Shown here: positions 24,147 to 32,084 of the stretch, in pieces
How the letters are laid out: the number at the start of each line of letters is the position of its first letter
How positions within the stretch are numbered: the stretch's first letter is position 1
Assembly (NCBI RefSeq): GCF_002813375.1
Contig: NZ_PHUJ01000003.1
Span: 1-64,000, forward strand
DNA length: 64,000 nt
DNA from: Pseudonocardia alni
Lineage (GTDB): Bacteria > Actinomycetota > Actinomycetes > Mycobacteriales > Pseudonocardiaceae
Direction of reading: 5' to 3'
Made by a program: the position numbers and the translations under genes
Notes under the pieces: generated by a model
What the model was told of the DNA's origin: nothing
The model's database searches: none
What the model saw: only the letters and a program-made list of their open reading frames with translations

Positions 24147-25735
24147 GGGGTCACCGTCCGCTCCAGGCGCAGGTCGCCGACCGCCTTCGCGCGGATGCGG
24201 GTCGCGTTGCCGGGCAGGTAGGGGATGGGGACCTCGTCGAAGTCGACGAGCGCGACCGAGCCGGGGTCGGCGCCGGAGGCGACGGCACGGTCCACGGCCT
24301 CCTGCTTGGCGGCGTCGACGACGGCGTCGCGGCGGCCGGGCTCGATCGCGTACACCCGGTCGACCTCGCCGCCGACCTGCGCGATCGCCGCGCCGATGGC
24401 GTTGGCGACGGCGAAGTTCTCCGGGCGGTGCACCGCGCCCAGCCCGGGGAACGCCTCGGGCAGCAGCACCGAGCCACCGCCGACGGCGACCACCGGCAGC
24501 GGGTCGGCGGAGATCCGCATCCGGTCCACGACGTCGGCGACGTCGGAGGCGATCCGGTCCAGCGCCGCGGTCACCAGCTCCCGGGACAGCCCGGCGACCA
24601 GGGAGCGGTCGCCGATGTCGGCCCGGCCCGCCGCGACGGCGATGTCGGTCGCGGTCAGGGTGTCGCCGCCGAACACCAGTGCCCGCTCGGTGAGCCGGTA
24701 GCCGACCGAGTCCGGGCCGACGGTGGGCCCGTCGGGCCGTTCGGGGGAGCCGGTGCGGACCAGGGAGCCGCCGCCGATGCCGACGCTGAGCACGTCGGGC
24801 ATCCGGAAGTTGGTGCGCACCCCGGCCACGCTGACCTCGACGGCGGCCTCGCGCGGGAAGCCCGCGGTCAGCACGCCGACGTCGGAGGTGGTGCCGCCGA
24901 CGTCGACGACCGCGCAGGTGCCCAGCCCGGACAGCACGGCGGCGCCGCGCATCGAGTTCGTCGGGCCGGAGGCGAACGTCGCCACCGGGTAGCGACGGGT
25001 GTAGGCGACGTCCATCAGGGTGCCGTCGTTCTGCGACAGGTACAGCGGTGCGGTGATGCCCTGGCCCTGCACCGCCCCGGCGAGCGCGTCGACGATGTGC
25101 GCGGCGAGCTCGCGCAGCGCGGCGTTGACGATCGTCGCGTTCTCCCGCTCCAGCAGCCCGACCCGGCCGATCTCGTGGGAGAGCGAGATCGGCACGTCCG
25201 GGCCCAGCTCCTCGGCGATGATCTCCGCGGCGGCCAGCTCGCACTCGCTGGTCACCGGGGAGAACACCGAGGAGATCGCGACCGAGCGGACGCCGTGGGC
25301 GGCCATGTCCGCGGCGTGGCGGCGCAGCTCGTCCGGGTCGAGCGGGGAGATGCGGCGGCCGTCGAACTCGTGGCCGCCGTGGGCGAGGTAGCCGCGCCCG
25401 GCGGTCGCGTCGACCAGCCGCTGCGGCCAGTCGACCATCGGGGGCAGCGCCGCGGTGGCGGGCAGGCCCAGGCGCAGCGCCGCGGTGGGGGCGAGCCGAC
25501 GGGCCTCGACCAGGGCGTTGACGAAGTGCGTCGTCCCGATCATCACGGCGTCGACGTCGCCGGGGGAGAACGGGTGGTCGGCCTGCAGCCCGGTGAGCGC
25601 GCCGACGATGCCGGAGGTGACGTCGTCGGTGGTCGCGGACTTGACGGCGGCCAGCACCCGGACACCGCCGGACGGGGCGTCGTCGAGCAGGACGGCGTCG
25701 GTGTTGGTGCCGCCGACGTCGATGCCGATACGCAT
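24143..25735 (-). CDS. Hydantoinase/oxoprolinase family protein (HyuA-type)
   Basis: A 530-aa protein of the hydantoinase A/5-oxoprolinase superfamily, which opens imide or lactam rings with ATP. The N-terminus MRIGIDVGGTNTDAVLLDD is the actin-like nucleotide-binding motif; VDVGGTTSDVGVL is the second phosphate motif and VAVGGGSVLLPEAFPG the adenosine motif. ATG 25735 follows an AAGGAG ribosome-binding site by 6 nt. No HyuB-type partner is present; DUF917 genes follow instead, as in related clusters. The 68-bp gap to the upstream permease carries a 40-bp palindrome. Confidence 0.9.
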   Translation of the reverse strand: MRIGIDVGGTNTDAVLLDDAPSGGVRVLAAVKSATTDDVTSGIVGALTGLQADHPFSPGDVDAVMIGTTHFVNALVEARRLAPTAALRLGLPATAALPPMVDWPQRLVDATAGRGYLAHGGHEFDGRRISPLDPDELRRHAADMAAHGVRSVAISSVFSPVTSECELAAAEIIAEELGPDVPISLSHEIGRVGLLERENATIVNAALRELAAHIVDALAGAVQGQGITAPLYLSQNDGTLMDVAYTRRYPVATFASGPTNSMRGAAVLSGLGTCAVVDVGGTTSDVGVLTAGFPREAAVEVSVAGVRTNFRMPDVLSVGIGGGSLVRTGSPERPDGPTVGPDSVGYRLTERALVFGGDTLTATDIAVAAGRADIGDRSLVAGLSRELVTAALDRIASDVADVVDRMRISADPLPVVAVGGGSVLLPEAFPGLGAVHRPENFAVANAIGAAIAQVGGEVDRVYAIEPGRRDAVVDAAKQEAVDRAVASGADPGSVALVDFDEVPIPYLPGNATRIRAKAVGDLRLERTVTP

Positions 25736-25755
25736 GGAGTGCTCCTTCGGTGGTG

Positions 25756-25795
25756 CCGCGCCGCCCGCCCGTGACGTCACGGGCGGGCGGCGCGG
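25756..25795. promoter_or_regulatory. 40-bp perfect palindrome between permease and hydantoinase genes
   Basis: The two 20-bp arms 25756-25775 and 25776-25795 are exact reverse complements with no spacer; the centre is GTGACGTCAC. It fills most of the 68-bp intergenic gap. In RNA it would form a very stable hairpin (attenuation, processing or partial termination); as DNA it could be an operator. No T-run follows, so a classical terminator is less likely. Confidence 0.7.
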
Positions 25796-25803
25796 AGTGC
25801 GGG

Positions 25804-27141
25804 TCAGGACGTGACGGCGGGGGTGGCGGCCCGGTCCGGCGCCTCGGTGCGGCTGACACCGATCCCGCGGAGCAGCCCGAGCCGTCCGGCGACGACGTAG
25901 AGCACGAAGGCCGCCACGATCGAGTTCACGCTGGGCAGCCCGGCGTCGACGAGACCGCCGAGCAGGGCCGACGCGGCCCAGACGGCCAGCGTCGCCGGGA
26001 CCCAGGTCGGTGAGGTGGCGGGCAGTGCACCGGTGGCCCGCGCCGCCTCCAGGTCACCGCGCCAGCGCTTCACCACGAAGTACTCGGCGACCATGATCCC
26101 GGCGATCGGCGGGAACACCACGCCCAGCACCGACAGGAACCCGGTGAACAGGTCGAGGATGCCGCCCGCGGCCAGCAGCGAGCCGACCACGCCGAGCGCG
26201 AGGGTGACCATCGGGCGGCTCACAGTGCGCCCGAGCACGGTTCCCGCGAAGTTCACCACGCCCAGCCCGGACGAGTAGAGGTTCCAGTCGTTGATCTTGA
26301 GGGTGCCGAGGATGATGATCAGCGTCCCGACCCAGCCGACCGACGACGTGACGATGGTGATGATGTCGTCGGAGCGGATGGCGTGCGCCAGCAGCACACC
26401 GGACATGCCGATCACGTACTCGCCGAGGGTGAACCCGACGACGGTCTGCTTGACCACGTCGGCGGAGGTCCGGTTGAACCGGGTCATGTCCGGGGTGATG
26501 ATCGCCCCGACGATGAAGCCGCCCGCGACCAGCGTCGTGCCCTCGACCAGCGAGATCGACGGCCCCGGCGGCGGGCTCGCCATGAGCGCGCCGAGGTCGT
26601 GGCCGAGCAGGGCGCTGCCGATCGACCAGCCGACCAGCACCAGGAACGCCGGCACGGTGATGTAGGCGACCCACTGCATCGAGCCGAAGCCCCACAGCAC
26701 GATCATGGTGACGACCAGGCCGAACACCAGCGACCACGCCCAGACCGGCAGCCCGCCGATCAGCGTGACCAGGCCCTCGGCCGAGACCCCGGACTGCACG
26801 CCGAACCAGCCGACGAGGCTCACCCCGATCGCGACGCCGATCAGCGCGCTGCCGCCGTGGCCGAAGCCGGTCCAGCGGGCCAGCAGCGAGGTGTTCAGGC
26901 CCTCCTTGCAGCCGATGATCCCGACGCCGATCGAGACCAGCTCCAGGATCACCGCGCCGAGGGTGAAGGCGAGAAAGGCGTCCCAGAACCCCATCCCGAA
27001 CCCGAGTGTCGAGCCGAGCAGGAACTGGCTCAGGGCCGACACCTGCCCGAACCGCTGTACCGCCACGCTCCACCACGAGTACCGGGCGTGCTCCGGAACC
27101 CTGGTCAGGGCGTAGTCGTCCGTACCGACCCCACCGCTCAT
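25804..27141 (-). CDS. NCS1-family nucleobase/hydantoin permease
   Basis: A 445-aa integral membrane transporter with about 12 hydrophobic segments, of the cytosine permease/hydantoin transporter (NCS1, CodB-like) family. Recognisable parts are the opening helix region VQRFGQVSALSQFLLG, the GWFGVQSG motif of helix 3 and the AIITPDMTRFNRTSADV loop. The start at ATG 27141 has a GAGGAG ribosome-binding site. As first gene of the operon it most likely imports the compound handled by the hydantoinase and DUF917 proteins; cytosine, allantoin or hydantoin are possible. Confidence 0.9.
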   Translation of the reverse strand: MSGGVGTDDYALTRVPEHARYSWWSVAVQRFGQVSALSQFLLGSTLGFGMGFWDAFLAFTLGAVILELVSIGVGIIGCKEGLNTSLLARWTGFGHGGSALIGVAIGVSLVGWFGVQSGVSAEGLVTLIGGLPVWAWSLVFGLVVTMIVLWGFGSMQWVAYITVPAFLVLVGWSIGSALLGHDLGALMASPPPGPSISLVEGTTLVAGGFIVGAIITPDMTRFNRTSADVVKQTVVGFTLGEYVIGMSGVLLAHAIRSDDIITIVTSSVGWVGTLIIILGTLKINDWNLYSSGLGVVNFAGTVLGRTVSRPMVTLALGVVGSLLAAGGILDLFTGFLSVLGVVFPPIAGIMVAEYFVVKRWRGDLEAARATGALPATSPTWVPATLAVWAASALLGGLVDAGLPSVNSIVAAFVLYVVAGRLGLLRGIGVSRTEAPDRAATPAVTS

Positions 27142-27270
27142 CTCGGTCTCCTCTCGGCTGGTTGCGAGAACGGTAGGTGCAGGTCAGAGCCCGGTCACGG
27201 GGCGATGTGCCCGGTCCGGGGCCGACCACTGTGCAGACTGCCCTTACGGGTCGCCGCGCGACGGACGTCC

Positions 27271-27276
27271 TAGGCT
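27271..27276 (+). promoter_or_regulatory. Putative -10 box of the LLM oxidoreductase gene
   Basis: TAGGCT lies 6 nt before ATG 27283, the same hexamer and arrangement as at pyrG, pointing to a leaderless transcript. The 141-bp gap upstream is shared with the divergent NCS1 permease gene and should hold both promoters. Confidence 0.45.
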
Positions 27277-27282
27277 CGGCGC

Positions 27283-28275
27283 ATGCGTTTCGGACTCTTC
27301 GTGCCCCAGGGCTGGCGTCTCGACCTCGTCGGCATCGATCCCGCCGCCCAGTGGGACGTGATGCGCGGCCTCGCCGAGCACGCCGACCGCGGCGACGTCT
27401 GGGAGTCGGTCTGGGTGTACGACCACTTCCACACCGTCCCCGCGCCCACCGACGAGGCCTGCCACGAGGCGTGGAGCCTGATGGCCGCCTTCGCCGCGAC
27501 GACCGAGCGGGTGCGGCTCGGCCAGATGTGCACCTGCATGGCCTACCGCAACCCCGCGTACCTGGCGAAGGTCGCCGCCACCACCGACGTCATCTCCAAG
27601 GGCCGCGTCGAGATGGGCATCGGCGGCGGCTGGTACGAGCACGAGTGGCGCGCCTACGGCTACGGCTTCCCCCGGCCCGGCGAGCGGCTCGGCATGCTCG
27701 ACGAGGGCGTGCAGATCTTCGCCCAGGCCTGGCGCGAGGGCCGGGCCACCCTGCACGGGAAGCACTACACCGTCGACGACGCCATCGTCGCGCCCCGCCC
27801 GCTCCAGGACGGCGGCATCCCGCTGTGGATCGCCGGCGGCGGCGAGAAGGTCACCCTCAAGATCGCCGCGAAGTACGCGCAGTACACCAACTTCGACGGC
27901 ACCCTCGACGGCTTCCGACACAAGTCGGCGCTGCTCGCCGACCACTGCCGCGACGTCGGCACCGACTACGACGCCATCGTCCGCTCGGCCAACTACAACG
28001 TCGCGATCGGGCACACCGAGGCCGAGGTGGAGGAGCGGCTCGCCCGGCTCGTCGCCCGGCTGGAGCCGATCGTCGGTGCGGAGAAGGCCCAGGGCGCGCT
28101 GGGTGCGTTCCGCGGGATGCCCGGCGTCGGGACCCCGGAGCAGATCGTGGAGAAGCTCTCCGCGCTGCAGGCCGTCGGCATGAGCTACGGCATCTTCTAC
28201 TTCCCCGAGGCCGCCTACGACCGGTCGGGCATCGAGCTGTTCGAGCGCGAGGTCGTCCCGGCCCTGCGGGACTGA
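27283..28275 (+). CDS. LLM-class F420-dependent oxidoreductase
   Basis: A 330-aa luciferase-like TIM-barrel enzyme. The start [11 protein letters not shown], the [10 protein letters not shown] segment, the [20 protein letters not shown] block and the [15 protein letters not shown] loop are typical of F420-binding LLM oxidoreductases in actinobacteria. The substrate is unknown. It is transcribed divergently from the permease operon and lies 2 bp before xerD, so it may supply the promoter for xerD. Confidence 0.9.
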   Translation: MRFGLFVPQGWRLDLVGIDPAAQWDVMRGLAEHADRGDVWESVWVYDHFHTVPAPTDEACHEAWSLMAAFAATTERVRLGQMCTCMAYRNPAYLAKVAATTDVISKGRVEMGIGGGWYEHEWRAYGYGFPRPGERLGMLDEGVQIFAQAWREGRATLHGKHYTVDDAIVAPRPLQDGGIPLWIAGGGEKVTLKIAAKYAQYTNFDGTLDGFRHKSALLADHCRDVGTDYDAIVRSANYNVAIGHTEAEVEERLARLVARLEPIVGAEKAQGALGAFRGMPGVGTPEQIVEKLSALQAVGMSYGIFYFPEAAYDRSGIELFEREVVPALRD

Positions 28276-28277
28276 CG

Positions 28278-29201
28278 GTGCCGACCGTGCGCCGGGTGGC
28301 CGAGGACTACCTCGACCACCTGGCCGTCGAACGGGGACGGGCGCAGAACACCCTGCGCTCCTACCGGCTCGACCTCGGGCGCTACCTCGACCACCTCGAC
28401 CACCTGGGACGCGCGGAGCTGACCCAGGTGGCCGAGGCCGACGTCGCCGCGTTCGTCACGGCGCTGCGCACGGGGGAGCGCCCGCTGGCCGCGTCCTCGG
28501 CGGCGCGGGCGCTGGCCGCGGTGCGCGGGCTGCACCGGTTCGCGCTGTACGAGGGGCTCACCCCGACCGACGTCGCGGCCGGTGTGGCGCCGCCGGCACT
28601 GGGCTCGCGGCTGCCGTCCGCGCTGTCGGTCGACCAGGTCGACCAGCTTCTCGCCGGTTGCGTGTCCGACGGCCCGGTCGGGCTGCGCGACCGGGCCCTG
28701 CTGGAGCTGCTGTACTCCACCGGCGCCCGGATCTCCGAGGTCGTCGGCGCCGACCTCGACGACCTGGACCCGGACGCGCGGACGATCCTGCTGCACGGCA
28801 AGGGGAACAAGCAGCGGATCGTGCCCGTCGGGCGCCCCGCGCTGGCCGCCGTCGACGCCTACCGGGTCCGGGCCCGGCCCGACCTCGCCGGACGGGGCAC
28901 GGGCAGCCCGGCGCTGCTGCTCAACGCCCGCGGCAACCGGCTGTCCCGGCAGAGCGCCTGGCACGTCCTGCGCGCCGCCGCCGAGGCGTCCGGGCTGCCC
29001 GGCGACGTCGTCGCCGCGGTCTCCCCGCACACCCTGCGGCACTGCTTCGCCACCCACCTGCTCTCCGGCGGCGCCGACGTACGGGTGGTGCAGGAGCTGC
29101 TCGGGCACGCGAGCGTCGCGACCACGCAGATCTACACCCACGTCACCGTCGACACGTTGCGCGAGGTCTACGCCACCGCGCACCCCCGCGCCCGGGGGTG
29201 A
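28278..29201 (+). CDS. xerD: Tyrosine recombinase XerD
   Basis: A 307-aa site-specific recombinase that resolves chromosome dimers at dif with XerC. The N-terminal SAM-like domain is [20 protein letters not shown]; catalytic residues are Arg151 in GARISEV, His251/Arg254 in [10 protein letters not shown], the His of GHASVATTQ and Tyr286 in QIYTHV. Position after pyrG/NUDIX and before parA-scpAB agrees with Rv1701. GTG 28278 begins two bases after the previous stop. The stop codon lies inside a hairpin element described separately. Confidence 0.95.
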   Translation: MPTVRRVAEDYLDHLAVERGRAQNTLRSYRLDLGRYLDHLDHLGRAELTQVAEADVAAFVTALRTGERPLAASSAARALAAVRGLHRFALYEGLTPTDVAAGVAPPALGSRLPSALSVDQVDQLLAGCVSDGPVGLRDRALLELLYSTGARISEVVGADLDDLDPDARTILLHGKGNKQRIVPVGRPALAAVDAYRVRARPDLAGRGTGSPALLLNARGNRLSRQSAWHVLRAAAEASGLPGDVVAAVSPHTLRHCFATHLLSGGADVRVVQELLGHASVATTQIYTHVTVDTLREVYATAHPRARG

Positions 29202-29261
29202 TCACGGATCGGGCACCGCCCCGGTCGCCCACCGACGCGTCCGGTGCCCGATCCGTGATCA
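29199..29261. repeat. Hairpin element, copy 1 (xerD stop codon in the left arm)
   Basis: Perfect 20-bp arms TGATCACGGATCGGGCACCG (29199-29218) and its reverse complement (29242-29261) around a 23-nt loop. The first three bases are the xerD stop TGA. A second copy with the same arms and spacing is at 30199-30260, again starting at a stop codon. It may act as a bidirectional terminator or be a REP-like mobile palindrome. Confidence 0.8.
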
Positions 29262-29331
29262 CGCGTTCGCGTTCGCGACGGAGGGGTCCGGTTCCGGTGT
29301 GGGGGGTGGCGCCGGTGGACAGGGTGGCCGG

Positions 29332-30201
29332 ATGGAGCTGTGGGAGCTGCTGCGTGCACAGGCCGGTGTGGTGACGACGACGCAGGCCGTGGCCTGCGGG
29401 GTCCCGGCCCGGTCGGTCTACCGCCGGGTCGCAGCGGGCCACTGGTGGACCCCGCTGCCCGGAGTCCACCACGACCGGACGCATCCGTACGGCCCCGAGG
29501 CCCGGCTGCGCGCGGTGTCGTTCTGGGCGGGTCCGGACGCGGTGCTGCACGGGCCGGCCGCGGCCTGGTGGCACGGGTTCCTCGACGCCGCCCCGGTCGT
29601 CGCCGGGGTGACGGTGCCGCGGCGGACCCGTCGCGCCGTGCGACCCGGGGTGCGGGTGCGCCGCCGGGATCTGCACCCGGCCGACCGGGGTGTGCGCCGC
29701 GGTGTCGGGGTGACGGCGCGGCCACTCACCGTGCTGGAGACCGCCGTCGCGCTGCCGGACGGCGCCGCGCTGCTCGACCGGGCGCTGCAGCGCGGGATGA
29801 TGTTCGGTGCGCTGCACGCGGCCTGGTGCCGGATGAGCGGGGCCACCGGCGCGCCCCGGGCACGGGAGCTGCTCGTCGCCGCGGGGGACCGGGCCGGGTC
29901 CGGTGCCGAACGGCGGTTGATGCGTGTGCTGCGGGAGGCCGGTCTGACCGGGTGGGTACGGGCCCACCGGGTCGGCCCCTACGAGCTCGACCTCGCCTTC
30001 CCGGCCGAACGGGTCGGCGTCGAGTTCGACGGGTGGGCGTGGCACAGCGACGTCGCGCGGTTCCGCAACGACCGGCGCAAGGGCAACGTCCTGGCCGGCC
30101 ACGGCTGGACGATCCTGCGGGTGACCTGGCACGACCTCGACACCGCACCCGGGCGGGTGGTCGCCGAGATCCGCCGCGCACTCCGGCTCGCCACCGGGTG
30201 A
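29332..30201 (+). CDS. AbiEi-type N-domain / DUF559 nuclease-like protein
   Basis: A 289-aa protein. The N-terminus (ELLRAQAGVVTTTQAVACGV followed by YRRVAAGHWWTPLPGVH) is the winged-helix domain seen in AbiEi antitoxins. The C-terminus is a DUF559/Vsr-like PD-(D/E)xK fold with YELDLAFPAERVGVEFDG and WTILRVTWHDL. Such proteins are numerous in actinobacteria, often without a toxin partner, and none is present here. The role is unknown; DNA repair or phage defence is conceivable. ATG 29332 is the clear start. The gene is inserted between xerD and the parA-scp block. Confidence 0.78.
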   Translation: MELWELLRAQAGVVTTTQAVACGVPARSVYRRVAAGHWWTPLPGVHHDRTHPYGPEARLRAVSFWAGPDAVLHGPAAAWWHGFLDAAPVVAGVTVPRRTRRAVRPGVRVRRRDLHPADRGVRRGVGVTARPLTVLETAVALPDGAALLDRALQRGMMFGALHAAWCRMSGATGAPRARELLVAAGDRAGSGAERRLMRVLREAGLTGWVRAHRVGPYELDLAFPAERVGVEFDGWAWHSDVARFRNDRRKGNVLAGHGWTILRVTWHDLDTAPGRVVAEIRRALRLATG

Positions 30202-30260
30202 TCACGGATCCGGCACCGTCGGAGTCGGTGAGCGACCGGATCGGTGCCCGATCCGTGATC
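30199..30260. repeat. Hairpin element, copy 2 (stop codon in the left arm)
   Basis: Left arm TGATCACGGATCCGGCACCG at 30199-30218 and right arm CGGTGCCCGATCCGTGATC at 30242-30260, one mismatch, 23-nt loop. The TGA is the stop of the DUF559 gene. The arms are nearly identical to the copy behind xerD, while the loops differ. Confidence 0.8.
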
Positions 30261-30310
30261 GTGGGGGCGGCGCTCGGCGTGGGACGGCGAACGACTACGT
30301 TCCGGGGCCC

Positions 30311-31000
30311 ATGCGGTACGGAGCGTGGGTGACGGCGGTCGTGGCGGGACTCCTCCTGGCCGGATGCGGTGGTGCCGCCGCCGGGCAGGAGCAGCAGCAG
30401 GCGGTGAACGAGCCCGTCGACGGGACGGTCACCCGGGTCGAGGTCGACTCCGACGCCGGGGCGCTGCGCCTCGTCGCGGGGGAGAAGGCGTCGGTCGAGC
30501 AGGACCTGCGGTGGACCGGTGACGCCCGCCCACAGGTCGAGCAGAAGGTCGACGGCGGCGTCCTGCGGGTCACCGTCCGCTGCCCGGACCAGGGCGGCGA
30601 CCGCTGCCAGGCCGGTCTCGTGGTGACCGCGCCCGCCTCGTCGTCGGCGCTGGTCGACCTGCGTGCGGGCGGCATCGAGGTCCAGGGACTGACCGGGGAA
30701 CTGGACCTGACGTCGTCGGCGGGCGAGGTCAGCGCCACCGGTGCCGGACCGGGCGACGTGCGGGCGAGGTCCAGCGCCGGCGCGGTCGAGCTGACCTTCG
30801 CCGCAGCGGCCGCGGACGTGACCGCGGAGTCCAGCGCCGGCGGCGTCGAGATCCGGGTCCCGGTGGGTCCGGCCTACGAGGTGACCACCGAGACCTCCGC
30901 CGGGTCGACCGAGGTCGGCGTCCCCGACCAGCCCGGTGCCGACCACCGGATCACCGCGAAGAGCAGCGCGGGCGGGGTCTCGGTCCTGCCCGCCCGCTGA
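30311..31000 (+). CDS. Putative lipoprotein with DUF4097-like beta-repeat domain
   Basis: A 229-aa secreted lipoprotein. The signal peptide VTAVVAGLLLAGC ends in the lipobox LLAGC, with lipidated Cys at about residue 19. The rest is a right-handed beta-helix-like series of short strands with recurring SSAG units (TSSAGEVSATG, RSSAGAVEL, ESSAGGVEI, KSSAGGVSV), typical of DUF4097 and related adhesin-like domains. Function is unknown. It has its own upstream region, following the second hairpin element. Confidence 0.8.
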   Translation: MRYGAWVTAVVAGLLLAGCGGAAAGQEQQQAVNEPVDGTVTRVEVDSDAGALRLVAGEKASVEQDLRWTGDARPQVEQKVDGGVLRVTVRCPDQGGDRCQAGLVVTAPASSSALVDLRAGGIEVQGLTGELDLTSSAGEVSATGAGPGDVRARSSAGAVELTFAAAAADVTAESSAGGVEIRVPVGPAYEVTTETSAGSTEVGVPDQPGADHRITAKSSAGGVSVLPAR

Positions 31001-31190
31001 GGCGCGACACGCCGGGGCGCACCGTCGGCCGGACGGCGCCCGCCCGCAGGTAGGGTGACCTGGAAATCCATACCGCGACGTGGCCCGACGGGGACGTCGC
31101 CGCACGTGGGGACATCTCCTGCAGTGCGGTCTCAGGCCCTGACCGGGACCCGGGACCCGGCACGGTACCCGCGACGAGACCGGAGACCGC
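31001..31190. other. Intergenic region upstream of parA
   Basis: 190 bp with no supported gene. A TAGGGT hexamer near 31052 could be a -10 box; no clear ribosome-binding site precedes ATG 31191 apart from GGAGA about 10 nt upstream. No repeat or RNA is evident. Confidence 0.5.
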
Positions 31191-32084
31191 ATGAACCCGA
31201 CGCGGCCGGAGGCCCAGGGCAGGCTCGACGACCCGAGCGACGAGCCGACGCCGGATCACGGGCGAGGCACCCAGACCACCAGCGCGCGCGCTCCCGAGCC
31301 CGCACCGCTGTCGGTGCACGGCCCGGCCCGCGTGATCGCGGTGGCGAACCAGAAGGGCGGCGTCGGGAAGACGACGTCGACGATCAACCTCGGGGCCGCG
31401 CTCGCCGAGTACGGCCGCAGGGTCCTGCTCGTCGACTTCGACCCGCAGGGCGCGCTGTCGGTGGGCCTCGGCGTGCAGCCCCACCAGCTCGAGTCCACCG
31501 TCTACAACCTGTTGATGGAACGCGGCGTCGAGGCAGACGAGGTGCTCCAGGACACCGGCGTCGAGAACCTGGACCTGCTGCCGTCGAACATCGACCTGTC
31601 GGCGGCCGAGGTCCAGCTCGTCACCGAGGTCGGCCGGGAGCAGGCACTCGGCCGCGCCCTCAAGCGGTTCCTGCCCGACTACGACATCGTCCTCATCGAC
31701 TGCCAGCCGTCGCTGGGCCTGCTCACGATCAACGCGCTCGCCTGCGCCGACGAGGTCCTCATCCCGCTGGCGTGCGAGTTCTTCTCGCTGCGCGGCGTGG
31801 CACTGCTGATGGACACCATCGACAAGGTCACCGAGCGGCTCAACCCGGACCTGCGCCTGCTCGGCGTGCTCCCGACGATGTTCGACACCCGCACGCTGCA
31901 CACCCGCGAGGTCCACGACCGCGTGGTGGAGGCGTTCGGGGACAAGGTGTTCGACGCCGTCATCAACCGGACGATCAAGTTCCCGGAGACCACGGTCGCC
32001 GGGGAGCCGATCACGACGTGGGCGCCCACGTCGTACGCCGCGGAGGCGTACCGGATGCTCGCCCGCGAGGTCATCGCCCGGTGA
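31191..32084 (+). CDS. ParA-family ATPase (Rv1708-like)
   Basis: A 297-aa Walker-type ATPase. The deviant Walker A KGGVGKTT is at residues 55-62, followed by LLVDFDPQGALSVGLG and DIVLIDCQPSLGLLTINAL. A 45-residue variable N-terminus precedes the domain. This is the ParA paralogue coded beside scpA/scpB in actinobacteria, distinct from the oriC-linked ParA, and has no ParB next to it. It probably works with condensin in chromosome organisation (inference). It overlaps scpA by 4 bp. Confidence 0.92.
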   Translation: MNPTRPEAQGRLDDPSDEPTPDHGRGTQTTSARAPEPAPLSVHGPARVIAVANQKGGVGKTTSTINLGAALAEYGRRVLLVDFDPQGALSVGLGVQPHQLESTVYNLLMERGVEADEVLQDTGVENLDLLPSNIDLSAAEVQLVTEVGREQALGRALKRFLPDYDIVLIDCQPSLGLLTINALACADEVLIPLACEFFSLRGVALLMDTIDKVTERLNPDLRLLGVLPTMFDTRTLHTREVHDRVVEAFGDKVFDAVINRTIKFPETTVAGEPITTWAPTSYAAEAYRMLAREVIAR

